Positions 26,148-35,295 of a stretch of 44,621 bases of DNA are shown here, piece after piece. The DNA is from Pseudobdellovibrionaceae bacterium (lineage in GTDB: Bacteria > Bdellovibrionota > UBA1018 > UBA6935): NCBI GenBank assembly GCA_002722705.1, contig PBMP01000087.1:1-44621 (forward strand), given 5' to 3'. The translations under genes were made by a program, and so were the position numbers. The first letter of the stretch is position 1, and each line of letters starts with the position of its first letter. The notes beneath the pieces were generated by a model, which saw only the letters and a list, made by a program, of their open reading frames with translations, did no database searches and was not told the origin of the DNA.

Positions 26148-27009
26148 ATGGACATTGTGACATTTATTCCACCTCATTTAAGAAAAAAGGCAATGATCGC
26201 ATGCCAAAATGAGGATCTCCCTGTTTTAATGAGTGGAGAAGATGGGACCGGAAAAAGCGCAATTGCCCGCTGGATTCACCGACACCGATCTCGCTCTATC
26301 CAGCCCCTTCACCTCTATGACCCCAAAAAAGATCTCATTTCACAAATTTTAAATGCTCATCAAGCCTCTCTTGTTTTTTCTGAGATCACAAAACTTTCAC
26401 AATCAGACCAAAAAAAAATTTCTAAATTTCTTCAATCAGGTTCAATAAAAGATCCTCAAAGCAACCTCCCAAAGATTGTCAGTGTCCATCTGTATTTCTT
26501 AACCCAACATAAAATAAACGATCAATCTTGTGATCCGTTTTTTTATCCTTCACTTTTTAAACAAATAAAATCACAGATGATTGAAATCCCCTCTTTGATT
26601 CATAGAAAACAAGAATTTAAAGACATCTGCATGGGTCTACTTTCCGAAATGACTCACGAACTAAAGAAGGACTTCATCAAAGGCTTTGAAAAAAAAAGCG
26701 CTCGATCGGCTCCTTGAATACCACTGGCCAGGAAATATTAGAGAACTACGAAACATTCTTAAACTGACCATTACTGAATCTCAGTCAGACTACATCAAAG
26801 TCGAAGAGCTTCCTGATTTTAAATCAGAAAATCTGGATTATCTCAAAACTCGAACAGATTTTGAAAAATCCTATCTTCAAGAAATCTTTAATAAAAATGA
26901 TAAAAATATCGATAAAATGGCTGTTTTTTTAAACATGGAAAGAAAAGCCCTTTTAAAAAAAATAGAAAAACTCAATCTTAAACTTATTGAGAAGAATCTA
27001 TCTTCATAA
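26148..27009 (+). pseudogene. Sigma-54-activator-like AAA+/Fis protein, frame interrupted at an A9 run
   Basis: Two frames cover one protein. Frame 1 (26148-26717, 189 aa) has Walker A GEDGTGKSA (Lys36) and a weak Walker B SLVFSEITKLS. Frame 2 (from ~26689) continues with the family's YHWPGNIRELRN motif and a Fis-type HTH (IDKMAVFLNMERKALLKKIEKL). The frames meet at nine A (26689-26697); eight A would give one 286-residue protein. The GAFTGA loop that contacts sigma-54 is absent and the Walker B Asp is Ser, so it is a reduced relative even if intact. The start ATG has GGAGAG upstream. Could be a pseudogene, a sequencing error in the homopolymer, or a slippage-expressed gene. Confidence 0.65.
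26689..26697 (+). other. A9 homopolymer at the frame break
   Basis: Nine consecutive A join the two halves of the AAA+ gene. Runs of nine A or T are known sites of transcriptional slippage in AT-rich bacteria (Shigella mxiE is the textbook case), and also of assembly error. Confidence 0.7.
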
Positions 27010-27316
27010 GCACAAAACCTAACCCTTGGACCAAATCTAAATTAGATCGATCAATGAGATAAGCATTAGAAATCCCTTTTTCAATTCCACACATTTGGGC
27101 TCTAAGCAGTCCATCATCCACTTTCTTTGACTCATAAACTTTAATTTTAGATTTTTCTAATTCAGACTTTGTAATTTCAAGCGCAACTCCTGGAGCTTCC
27201 TCACAACTTTTACTTCCATCGGAACGCCCGACCCAAACTCGATCTACCGAATCTGTGTTTTCACACGAAAACTGAATGACACTCAAAATAAGTAGCAAAA
27301 ATCTCAAAATGGGCAT
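26984..27316 (-). CDS. Small putative lipoprotein
   Basis: The longer frame begins at 27346, but the ATG at 27316 has GAGGGG about 9 bases upstream and gives a direct signal sequence (MPILRFLLLILSVIQFSC) ending in a lipobox-like Cys18. The mature part is ~92 residues with two further Cys (SKSCEEAPG, RAQMCGIEK), possibly one disulfide. No family recognised. It lies downstream of the SprT-like gene and its 3' end overlaps the convergent AAA+ gene by 26 bp. Confidence 0.5.
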   Translation of the reverse strand: MPILRFLLLILSVIQFSCENTDSVDRVWVGRSDGSKSCEEAPGVALEITKSELEKSKIKVYESKKVDDGLLRAQMCGIEKGISNAYLIDRSNLDLVQGLGFVLMKIDSSQ

Positions 27317-27329
27317 CTCTATCTTCCCC

Positions 27330-27869
27330 TCATAAATAACGAACAAACCTTAAACAAAAACGAGAATCGTACACACCTTTATTATACTTCTGACAACACG
27401 ATTCGCACGCAAGTTCTTCGACTCTTCTTTTTACCTTAAAATTTTTAAGACAATTTGGACACTCATACAAATATTTTTCAGTTGGAACAGCTCCCTGAAT
27501 TCTCATTTCAGCGATCCCAATTTGCTGGGCTTTCTCCTCAAACTCTTCAGTATGACCATACGGTCTCCCGCGAGACCACAACCAATAGTGAATCATTTCA
27601 TGACAAAGAACGATGCAAATCTGATCCTCTTGAGCTTGAGGAGGATCAATCTCTAGAAGATAAGCCCCCATTTCAATCGCCGGTTCCTGATCTTTCCAGA
27701 ATTTCCATTGAGATTTTGGAGGAATAAAACGACCTGCCTCCACCTCTAACCGAGAATTCCAAGTCAAAATAGGTACTTCGAGCTCACCATCAAAATGCTT
27801 TTGGTTCATTTGATCAAATAGCTTTTTTAAATCCATGCCTCTCTTTAACAAAAACCCTAACGCAGACAA
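27330..27869 (-). CDS. SprT-like zinc metalloprotease-like protein
   Basis: 179 residues from a TTG at 27869 with AAGGA 7 bases upstream; an ATG at 27836 (12th codon of this frame) is an alternative. The SprT-like core has LFDQMNQKHFDGEL, then the HExxH zinc motif CHEMIHYWLW (His90, Glu91, His94) and a third ligand candidate in GHTEEF (His106). A C-terminal zinc ribbon follows: CPNC (…) CESC. Relatives of Spartan/SprT act on DNA-protein crosslinks in eukaryotes; the bacterial role is unclear. Divergent from the large exported gene at 28011. Confidence 0.8.
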   Translation of the reverse strand: MSALGFLLKRGMDLKKLFDQMNQKHFDGELEVPILTWNSRLEVEAGRFIPPKSQWKFWKDQEPAIEMGAYLLEIDPPQAQEDQICIVLCHEMIHYWLWSRGRPYGHTEEFEEKAQQIGIAEMRIQGAVPTEKYLYECPNCLKNFKVKRRVEELACESCCQKYNKGVYDSRFCLRFVRYL

Positions 27870-27945
27870 AGGGTTATCCTTTTAGTCCTTTGTTTTTTTT
27901 ACTCTCCCTACCTTGCCAAATTGTGGATTCAGTGCTAATAACGCA

Positions 27946-27973
27946 TTTCGTCACACTAACTCATGAGACGAAA
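27946..27973. promoter_or_regulatory. Inverted repeat upstream of the 28011 gene
   Basis: TTTCGTC (27946-27952) and GACGAAA (27967-27973) form a 7-bp inverted repeat with a 14-base spacer, 38 bases before the ATG at 28011 in the sprT/28011 divergent spacer. Candidate operator only. Confidence 0.25.
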
Positions 27974-28010
27974 ATCATGAAAGTTTGACTATGAAAGCAG
28001 ATACACACGC

Positions 28011-31000
28011 ATGAAAAAAAGTCACCACTTGTCAAAAAACTCCCCTTCCCATTTTACTCGGATCGTCTCTTGGAGCATGATTATTACTTTTATTTCATCA
28101 TATACTTTTCCGTACTCTGCACATGCTGGACAAAAACGTCCTCTACAAGATGCAAAAAATACAGTTACTGAATTGCTCGATTATCAAGAAGCGCTTGCGG
28201 AAGTTCAACAAGAAGAAAATAAAAAGCTTTTACTCGAAGATTACCTGGAAACCTTAGACGCTTCACTTTGTCTCTCTAATGAGTGTGAACAACCCGACCC
28301 CAAGCAACAGTTTAATAAAATACACAACATGGTTCTTAAAAGAACAGCACTCTCTCATCTTGCTGAAACCGCTTTTTTTGTTTCTCTTCTAGACGACAGA
28401 GCCACAGACTGTAAATCTCCAGGACTTCCTCCTTCTCGGAAGAACAAAACAGCATTAGATGACTTTAAAGAAGCCTCTCAAGTCTCATTGGAAAACGCGT
28501 CACATGGAAGATCTCAAAACTTTAATTTTAAGAATGCGCTCATCTGCCAAGGATTTGGAGAATATGGTTATAAAGATAATGAACCGGCTCTCTTACTTCC
28601 TGGCTTCAAAAAGCAACTCGATGGGTATCGAAAAAAATACAAAGAGATAAAAAATTCCAAAGAAGCTTTGTCTGAGATAAAAACAAGTGTCTATGACACA
28701 CTTACTATGATTGCCATTGGGGTAGAAGCTGTCAAGTTTCAGATCGGAAAGGTGAACGAGGAAATCAAAAATCTTTCGCTAGAGCGACGAGATTCCGATG
28801 TTTTAGATGATGAAGAAAAATCAAATGAAAATCTAGATAAGATCGTCGAACTCAAAGAAGTTCATCAAGCTAAACTCCAAAAACTTCTCAATTACTATTA
28901 TTCCCTTAACCCACTTGCCCCCCTTCTCCTACTAGACGCTAAAGGTCCTTCACCTTTGAAAAAAAGCAGTTCTCCTTTATTTTCAAATTTAGTCAGTCAT
29001 TATTCTGCATCTGAAGCTTTTCTCAATGGATTAGAAACAAATCAATCGATCTCTCAAAATATTCATGACGAGTATTTAATTCAATTTGAAGAATGCATGA
29101 ATGAAATTCCTCTTCATGATTCCATTTCGGTAAATCAAAAAGCACAACTCGCTGGAGTTTGTGCTCATGGACGCACCATGGAAGTTACAGAAGAGTATTT
29201 AAAGAAATGGATTCCTCACTGGAATGCTCTTATTCAAGAAAAAAGAACTCTTGTTTTGGGGTCCTCACCTGCAAACTCTAACAAAAAAAATGAACTTTTT
29301 TTGCACAGCCAAGTTCGCTTTGAATCTCTAGGCTTACTCTCTTCTATTTCTCCTGAGAACAAAGACGGTTCTCTTTCTGAAGCAACAGAAAAGCTTCTTG
29401 AAATGGAACATGATCGAGGCGTCAACTGGGGATACCTTCCAGGTTGGAATGGAAAAAGTATCAGTGAAATTGTTCTAGGAATCGGACTCTGCCATATCTC
29501 CTCTGGTGCCGCAGGTGGAGCAATTATTAGTCATGGACTCAACGACTTTTTATTAAAACAATCAGATCTACAAAGATTAAAAGTAGGTACTTTTCTTGGT
29601 TGGAATGGTTACGAACAACTCAGACTTGCGCTTTCTGATCGTACAGGTGCTTTAATTACCTATACAATTGCTGACCTAGGACTTGCTGGGCTTTTTTGTA
29701 ACCAAGTTTCAAGCCGGTCTACACTGACTCAAATTCTTTTACCTAAAAACGGAAAAGAAACAATGCACTCTCTCTTCTTCACTAAAGAAGGAGTAAGAAG
29801 CTTAGGGTACCTAGGTGTAAAACGAGTCAAAGATTTTACAAAACTTTCCGGAAAACACCTTTCTTACTTCCTTTCTAAAGTTCATTTGGCAGTTAGAAAT
29901 CCTCTAAGTGCACTTTCTGGAGCTGCTCATGTCACCTTGAGACCTTTTAAAAATTTATTTAGAAATTTTAAATCCGTTGTAAACGAGCATCGATTCGCAA
30001 AAAAAATAAATCGACTCAGAGGAGTAATTGATGACACTCTTCCTTCTCCAGCGACAAAAGCGGCTGCCCAACAAGACCTACTCAATGCGCTCCAAAAAGC
30101 AAGAAATACAAATCCAAAGACGATTGGACAAAAAATTTACGAATTTGGAAAAATAACAAGTTTCGGAACACTTAATGCGCTCACTGGAATTGTTGTCTAT
30201 CTCGACTCAAAGTCTGATTTTTTAATCTCCCGACTTTTTTCAGATGAATACCCTGATTTAGGAACTCGTTGGGATATCTATAAAAGAAAAATAGCTCAAG
30301 TCTGGGAAGATCCAAACTATCAAGTGACCATGTGGTCTTTCGCTGCAATTGACTTTCTTTTGGGATATTATGCAGGATCTAAAAACTTTTCAAAAATGGC
30401 TTGGGTGGTTGGTGGAACTGCCGCTGCTGCCTGGGTCGGTGTTTCTTTCTACAAAAACACGCTCCCTGATGAAGAAATGCTTTCTCTTCTCTTTAGTTAC
30501 GTTGGATTTCTATCACTCTCCAAAATGCTATTCCTAGTGACTCCAACAGTTGCATGGACAAACCGAGGACTCATCCGAGCTCGAGTTGGAAAGAAGGTTT
30601 TTGATCGAGAACTCCAAGCGTATATTAAAACCAAAGGCATCTCGATGAACATGGATGAGTTTAGACAGTACAATTCGAGAATTCGTTCTTATACTGTCGG
30701 TGAATTTGCACCGCTTCATCAAAATTCAAAACAAGCTCAGAAAGCATATCGTAGGGATGATCGCTATGCTCGTGCTCGAAAAGACTACGAACTGATGAAA
30801 ATCGGAGCAAGCGATGACTTTAAACACTTCTTACTTGAAAGAAGAAAAGCTCAGTCTGCTGGAAAAAATTCTGCTTGGGTTTGGATGAGAGATAATTTTT
30901 TCAGAGCACCTGTTGAAATCTCAATTACTGCGGGGATCACTGTCGGAAACCATTATCTTGGAACTGGAGTTTTTGGAGCGGGAGTTGAACCTATTATTTC

Positions 31001-31334
31001 AGGTCAAAGAAACCCTTATCAAGAAGGAGATGGAGTGATTAGAGATCGAAATGGAAGCCCGTACTACCACCCTGAAAAGGATCGATCTCTTTCAACCATT
31101 ATGTCTGTGGCTAAACCTGAAGACTTTTCTAAAGACTTTTATGGGTATCACTTTGATTACAATACTCGTCTTCTTGAGATTGCACGCTCTTTTCATAAAG
31201 ACATGCACTGGGCAGATGATGATAAAGAAATGCAAGAAGAACTTGAACAGCTTCACGAAGAATTAGTCTATAAATTCAATAAATTAAACGGAGAACAAGC
31301 AAGCTTGAAAGATTTAAAAAAGAATTTTGACTGA
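28011..31334 (+). CDS. Large exported/multi-spanning membrane protein of unknown function
   Basis: 1107 residues. An N-terminal hydrophobic segment ending SAHA (~18-40) is a signal peptide or anchor. The first ~450 residues are soluble and charged with probable coiled coils (QEALAEVQQEENKKLLLEDY; a second near 230-300) and several Cys (LCLSNECEQ, TDCKS, LICQG). Hydrophobic segments follow near residues 485-510, 540-560, 775-820, 830-860 and 970-995, separated by basic loops. The C-terminal ~80 residues are acidic and soluble. I recognise no family. The next gene on the strand is another exported, multi-spanning unknown, so the pair may form a complex. Confidence 0.55.
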   Translation: MKKSHHLSKNSPSHFTRIVSWSMIITFISSYTFPYSAHAGQKRPLQDAKNTVTELLDYQEALAEVQQEENKKLLLEDYLETLDASLCLSNECEQPDPKQQFNKIHNMVLKRTALSHLAETAFFVSLLDDRATDCKSPGLPPSRKNKTALDDFKEASQVSLENASHGRSQNFNFKNALICQGFGEYGYKDNEPALLLPGFKKQLDGYRKKYKEIKNSKEALSEIKTSVYDTLTMIAIGVEAVKFQIGKVNEEIKNLSLERRDSDVLDDEEKSNENLDKIVELKEVHQAKLQKLLNYYYSLNPLAPLLLLDAKGPSPLKKSSSPLFSNLVSHYSASEAFLNGLETNQSISQNIHDEYLIQFEECMNEIPLHDSISVNQKAQLAGVCAHGRTMEVTEEYLKKWIPHWNALIQEKRTLVLGSSPANSNKKNELFLHSQVRFESLGLLSSISPENKDGSLSEATEKLLEMEHDRGVNWGYLPGWNGKSISEIVLGIGLCHISSGAAGGAIISHGLNDFLLKQSDLQRLKVGTFLGWNGYEQLRLALSDRTGALITYTIADLGLAGLFCNQVSSRSTLTQILLPKNGKETMHSLFFTKEGVRSLGYLGVKRVKDFTKLSGKHLSYFLSKVHLAVRNPLSALSGAAHVTLRPFKNLFRNFKSVVNEHRFAKKINRLRGVIDDTLPSPATKAAAQQDLLNALQKARNTNPKTIGQKIYEFGKITSFGTLNALTGIVVYLDSKSDFLISRLFSDEYPDLGTRWDIYKRKIAQVWEDPNYQVTMWSFAAIDFLLGYYAGSKNFSKMAWVVGGTAAAAWVGVSFYKNTLPDEEMLSLLFSYVGFLSLSKMLFLVTPTVAWTNRGLIRARVGKKVFDRELQAYIKTKGISMNMDEFRQYNSRIRSYTVGEFAPLHQNSKQAQKAYRRDDRYARARKDYELMKIGASDDFKHFLLERRKAQSAGKNSAWVWMRDNFFRAPVEISITAGITVGNHYLGTGVFGAGVEPIISGQRNPYQEGDGVIRDRNGSPYYHPEKDRSLSTIMSVAKPEDFSKDFYGYHFDYNTRLLEIARSFHKDMHWADDDKEMQEELEQLHEELVYKFNKLNGEQASLKDLKKNFD

Positions 31335-31559
31335 TTGCGTAAATATTGATAGAAATGGGTCAGGCTTTAGTGGAAGGTAGATTATGAGAACGAAACGAAC
31401 GACATTACCATTCTTTCATTCGTTTGAAGCAACTGTGTTGCTTTCTACCTCTCTGTCCTATTGGACTCAACACCATCATTCCAAACGGTTCCGTTGTAAA
31501 CGGCGCTGTAAGTAAGTCATGGATTTGTTTGAGTTTTAATAAGATAGGAAAAAAAGAAC
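31335..31559 (+). other. Structured intergenic spacer with a small basic ORF
   Basis: The 225-bp gap between two unknown membrane-protein genes holds nested dyads. AGGTAGA (31375-31381) pairs with TCTACCT (31444-31450). It encloses AAACGAACGA (31393-31402) pairing with TCATTCGTTT (31416-31425) at nine of ten positions. A third hairpin, AACGG-TT-CCGTT, follows near 31478-31489. A 43-codon frame (ATG at 31384, stop near 31516) encodes a Lys/Arg/His-rich peptide ending RFRCKRRCK; it overlaps the dyads and may be spurious. Could be a leader RNA, a small RNA or a decayed mobile remnant. Confidence 0.35.
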
Positions 31560-33014
31560 GTGTTTAAAATTAATAAAAAAATAACTTCAGCAATAACGGT
31601 CTTCGCGTTTGTCATACAAGTTCTTTTGTCAGCGCCGCTTGGAACTCAAAATGCGTTTGCAGAACAAGACCCGGTATCACAAACTGCATCTGCCCCTGCA
31701 GGAGTTGTTGAGAGCCCTATTCGCATTCGTTTAACGGACCCAGACCACCCAAAAGAAGGTTATATTGAACTGGGTGCTGAATCCATGCTCACCGCCACTG
31801 ATCAAGAAATTAGAAACACATTAGACTGGCTCTCTCACCTTGATGACACTGCGGTCATTCGACTCATTGAAGCACGAGATACTGAAACTCAAAGTGAAAA
31901 ATTTGTCTCTGTCTCTTATTTAAAAAAAGAATTTAGAAACCAACTTGAAAGAAACTCTAGAGACGTCACTCGAGTTTCTGGTGTTCTAAAAAAAATCAGC
32001 TCTTCAATTCTCACGGTCATCCGCCCACTAAAAGTAAGTACTCCGGATGCACTAACACGCTTTGCTGCAGTTGCAGGAGCACAGCTGATTGTCATTCTCT
32101 CAACAGGAGATGTATCTGTTCTTAGAGCGACTGCTGCTGCTTTACAACCAGGGTATTTCTCTGCTTTATTCTCTCAATATGCAGCTGCATTTACAACCTA
32201 CTTAGAAAAAGGTGCCATTGGCAGTTTTGTTTCTTTTTTAAAAAAATACAGAAAAAAAACAGACATTCCATCTCAATGGAGAGAATTTCTCATTCGAATT
32301 TTTTCAAATCACAAAATCAAAAGAGTTACACAATCTATTTTTGCAGGACTTTTTCGGGGATATGTATCGGAGGTTGTCTATGTTTACGCAAATTCAGCTT
32401 GGCAGGTTCTTCTTAAAATACCAAGAAAAGAAGATTTTGATAACACCGATATTTTACTCACTTCATTATGGATTTTAGGAAGCCAAACTCCACTTGAGTT
32501 AATGGCAGGTTATCGGAGTGCTGTTTTAAGCCTTCCTCTTAAAATTCAATTTTTAGAAAGAATGGCAAGAACAAAACCTGAGCGATTTAAAAACTATGTA
32601 GAAACACTCGATAAAATTCCATTAAACGACTTAGATCTGGTATCTCAGTTTTTTGAAGATCATCCAGAATTAAATGACGAATTTAAAGATGCTAATGTAA
32701 ACAAATTAAAAAGAATCAATCGCTTCAGTGCAATCTCACTTCTGATCGGATCTGTCTTTACAACTGGATTTGTTTTGGCTTTTAAATACACACCGTATGA
32801 TGAAGCTCTTGGATTTACATATCAAGGCGTTTCTTTTTCAATGCTTATTTCCAATATGATTTTAACAATCGTTGGACTTCCAATATTTATTCCTCTCCTT
32901 CGTTACCGGAAAATGAGAAATAAAGCACTGACTCAAAATCAACTTGTTAATAAAGCACTCGACGCAAAAGGTATCTGTCCCTCTATCTTTTCTTCATTAA
33001 GAACAATACGATAA
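31560..33014 (+). CDS. Exported/membrane protein of unknown function
   Basis: 484 residues from a GTG; AGGAAAAAAAGAAC precedes it. A signal peptide is clear (ITSAITVFAFVIQVLLSAP, cleavage near AFA-E). The middle (~165-210) has weakly hydrophobic helices (LTRFAAVAGAQLIVILSTG) and a basic stretch (KKYRKKTDIP). Two strong transmembrane helices lie near the C-terminus (FSAISLLIGSVFTTGFVLAF; FSMLISNMILTIVGLPIFI) followed by a basic tail. No family recognised. It follows the 1107-residue unknown on the same strand. Confidence 0.5.
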   Translation: MFKINKKITSAITVFAFVIQVLLSAPLGTQNAFAEQDPVSQTASAPAGVVESPIRIRLTDPDHPKEGYIELGAESMLTATDQEIRNTLDWLSHLDDTAVIRLIEARDTETQSEKFVSVSYLKKEFRNQLERNSRDVTRVSGVLKKISSSILTVIRPLKVSTPDALTRFAAVAGAQLIVILSTGDVSVLRATAAALQPGYFSALFSQYAAAFTTYLEKGAIGSFVSFLKKYRKKTDIPSQWREFLIRIFSNHKIKRVTQSIFAGLFRGYVSEVVYVYANSAWQVLLKIPRKEDFDNTDILLTSLWILGSQTPLELMAGYRSAVLSLPLKIQFLERMARTKPERFKNYVETLDKIPLNDLDLVSQFFEDHPELNDEFKDANVNKLKRINRFSAISLLIGSVFTTGFVLAFKYTPYDEALGFTYQGVSFSMLISNMILTIVGLPIFIPLLRYRKMRNKALTQNQLVNKALDAKGICPSIFSSLRTIR

Positions 33015-33130
33015 AAGTGTCTAAATTTTGACAAAGGTTTATTATTGTCAGGGAATCCTCACTGGAATCTTTTTTACTTTTTCTTAAAATAAAATGAAGA
33101 GCTCTATCTAATTTATGGAAAAGGATGTCC

Positions 33131-34906
33131 ATGGCTTACCGAAAGATTCGTTTTGGAGACTTTGTAAGAAGTATTTCCATTTCTCAAACGCAAGTGAATT
33201 ACAATGACCTTGCACCCAAACCTCAAGTTGACTCAACAGGAAAGGAAATTCCCTACACTGCTCCTCGAGTCGAACTTCGTGGACTGGATATCTACCGTCT
33301 TTTACAACCCTACGTAAGTCAGCGATTTCGAGAACAAATGAAGGCGGTGATCCCATTAGCGACTTACCTTATTCTGTTTCAACTTTTTATTTTAAAACAA
33401 GGAATTGAAGATTCTTGGATTATTGGTATTGGTCTTTTTGCAGTAATGGCCGGACTGATGCTCTTTATGGAGGGACTCAAGCTTGGATTAATGCCCTTTG
33501 GTGAAACCATTGGAAATATTCTTCCTGCAAAAAGCCCTCTTGGGGTCGTTTTAATCATCGCTTTTCTCTTAGGAATAGGAGTTACTTTTGCAGAACCAGC
33601 AATCGGTGCCCTCAAAGCAGCTGGAAGCATTGTTGACGTAGAACAAGCACCATATCTTTATGCTTTGTTAAATGAATGGTCTGACACTCTTGTTTTGATG
33701 GTGGGAGCTGGAGTGGGCATTGCTTCGGTTCTTGGAACACTGCGCTTTATTTATGGATGGAGCTTAAAGCCAATGATTTTTTTAAGTTTAGCTCCAACAT
33801 TAGGATTAACCGCTTACCTCATGACTCAGCCTCAACTCAAACAAATTTTAGGACTTGCCTGGGATTGTGGAGCAGTGACCACGGGCCCTGTAACCGTACC
33901 TCTCGTTCTTTCACTAGGAATTGGTGTGGCTTCTGCAGCAGGAAAAGGCGATAGCTCGATGTCAGGTTTTGGGATTGTAACACTCGCTTCTGTTTTTCCA
34001 ATTATTGCTGTTCTTTCGCTCGCTCTTTATTTATCGCTTTCTCTTAGCCCAGAAAAAATTATTGAGGCTGCTCAGATCAATAATCAAAACCTTTCAACTC
34101 AAGTCAGCTCCCTGCAACAGACTCCGTGGATTGAAATGATTGGGGGTATTCGAGCTATCATTCCTCTCGTACTTTTTTTATTTTTTGTGCTCAAAGTACT
34201 TTTAAAAGAAAAACTTCGTCATTCAGGAATTATTGTTTACGGAATTACTTTAGCTGTTATTGGTATGATTCTTTTTAGCATCGGATTAACTTACGGTTTA
34301 GGAAAATTAGGCGAACAAAGTGGCAGTCTCGTTCCTGCTGCTTTTGCGAATCTTCCTCACGTTTCAGATTCTCCAATTTATATTTATGAAATTGGGGTTG
34401 GTATTGCTTTTGCTTTTGCATGGTTTCTAGGATTCGGATCAACTCTTGCTGAACCTGCACTGAATGCACTTGGGATGACTGTAGAAAATCTTACTAATGG
34501 AGTTTTTAAAAAATCTCTACTCATGTATTCGGTAAGCTTTGGAGTTGCTCTTGGTATTTCTTTAGGTGTTTTAAAAATTATTTTCTCATGGAACCTTTCT
34601 TACATGATTCTTCCTGCATATTCACTTGCTCTCCTACTGACTCTAATTTCAAGTGAAGAATACGTAAATGTAGCATGGGACAGTGCTGGGGTAACGACAG
34701 GTCCTGTAACCGTTCCACTTGTTCTAGCAATGGGACTAGGTTTTGGTAATGCCGTCCAAGCCAGTGATGGTTTTGGCATTTTATCCATGGCATCGATCTG
34801 TCCTATTCTATCGGTGCTCATTTCAGGACTTTATATTGATGCAAAAATTAAGAAAAAAAATGAACTCGAAAACGTAACTGAAGAGGTTCAAGTTTCCTTA
34901 GGATAA
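33131..34906 (+). CDS. Tandem DUF1538 integral membrane protein
   Basis: 591 residues from the ATG at 33131, which has AAGGA five bases upstream; an ATG two codons earlier lacks room for a ribosome site. After a ~65-residue hydrophilic lead, two homologous membrane halves are visible. Each has an AEPA motif (~154-157 and ~440-443) and a WD..AVTTGPVTVPLVL-type motif (~244-260 and ~516-532), followed by a GFGI..(A/M)S..PI segment. This is the DUF1538 signature (PF07556), here fused as a duplicate. Several segments per half are hydrophobic. Function of the family is not established; the duplicated pore-like motifs suggest a transporter or channel. The two P-II-like genes directly downstream suggest its regulators. 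Confidence 0.82.
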   Translation: MAYRKIRFGDFVRSISISQTQVNYNDLAPKPQVDSTGKEIPYTAPRVELRGLDIYRLLQPYVSQRFREQMKAVIPLATYLILFQLFILKQGIEDSWIIGIGLFAVMAGLMLFMEGLKLGLMPFGETIGNILPAKSPLGVVLIIAFLLGIGVTFAEPAIGALKAAGSIVDVEQAPYLYALLNEWSDTLVLMVGAGVGIASVLGTLRFIYGWSLKPMIFLSLAPTLGLTAYLMTQPQLKQILGLAWDCGAVTTGPVTVPLVLSLGIGVASAAGKGDSSMSGFGIVTLASVFPIIAVLSLALYLSLSLSPEKIIEAAQINNQNLSTQVSSLQQTPWIEMIGGIRAIIPLVLFLFFVLKVLLKEKLRHSGIIVYGITLAVIGMILFSIGLTYGLGKLGEQSGSLVPAAFANLPHVSDSPIYIYEIGVGIAFAFAWFLGFGSTLAEPALNALGMTVENLTNGVFKKSLLMYSVSFGVALGISLGVLKIIFSWNLSYMILPAYSLALLLTLISSEEYVNVAWDSAGVTTGPVTVPLVLAMGLGFGNAVQASDGFGILSMASICPILSVLISGLYIDAKIKKKNELENVTEEVQVSLG

Positions 34907-34917
34907 GAAAGGGTTAT

Positions 34918-35295
34918 ATGAAACAAAGAGAGATTACTGTTCTCACTGAAGTTGTCCTAATTACGTGCATCGTCGAAAGGGGGCTAGCGGCCCCGATTGT
35001 TCGAGCCGCTCGAGCTGCAGGAGCACAAGGTGCCACTGTTTATTACGCAAGAGGAAGTGGAGTAAGAGAAAGACTTGGTCTCCTTGGAGTTGCAGTCGAC
35101 GTAGAAAAAGAAATTATTAATATTGTAGTTGCAGATGAACAAGCGGATCGTATTTTTGAAAAAATGTATCTCGCAGGAAATCTAGATACTCCTGGAAGAG
35201 GTTTTATCTATATGACTCCTTTAGAAAAAGCAGCAACCTATATTCCTCCGGCAGTAGTAGAAAGACTTATTGGAAAGTCGAGTAGAAATGGATGA
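34918..35295 (+). CDS. P-II-like signal protein 1
   Basis: 125 residues. The P-II fold pattern is visible: first strand VVLITCIVERGLAAPIVRAAR, then GAQGATVYYARGSGVRERLG in place of the T-loop, a third strand KEIINIVVADEQADRIFEKM and a B-loop-like TPGRGFIYMTPL (each quoted in part). The uridylylated Tyr51 motif of GlnB/GlnK is not present, and the loop is short and Gly/Arg-rich. It starts 12 bp after the DUF1538 stop with AAAGGG upstream and overlaps the next gene by 4 bp. It probably binds a nucleotide and docks on the DUF1538 protein; inference. Confidence 0.78.
   Translation: MKQREITVLTEVVLITCIVERGLAAPIVRAARAAGAQGATVYYARGSGVRERLGLLGVAVDVEKEIINIVVADEQADRIFEKMYLAGNLDTPGRGFIYMTPLEKAATYIPPAVVERLIGKSSRNG

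Noticed and set aside
31384-31516. 43-codon basic ORF considered as a transposase remnant
   Set aside because: No recognisable transposase motif and no terminal repeats; kept only as a note within the structured spacer.
33028-33050. TTGACA plus TGACA-N12-TGTCA dyad upstream of the DUF1538 gene, considered as promoter/operator
   Set aside because: No matching -10 at usual spacing and the arms are only 5 bp; too weak to annotate.
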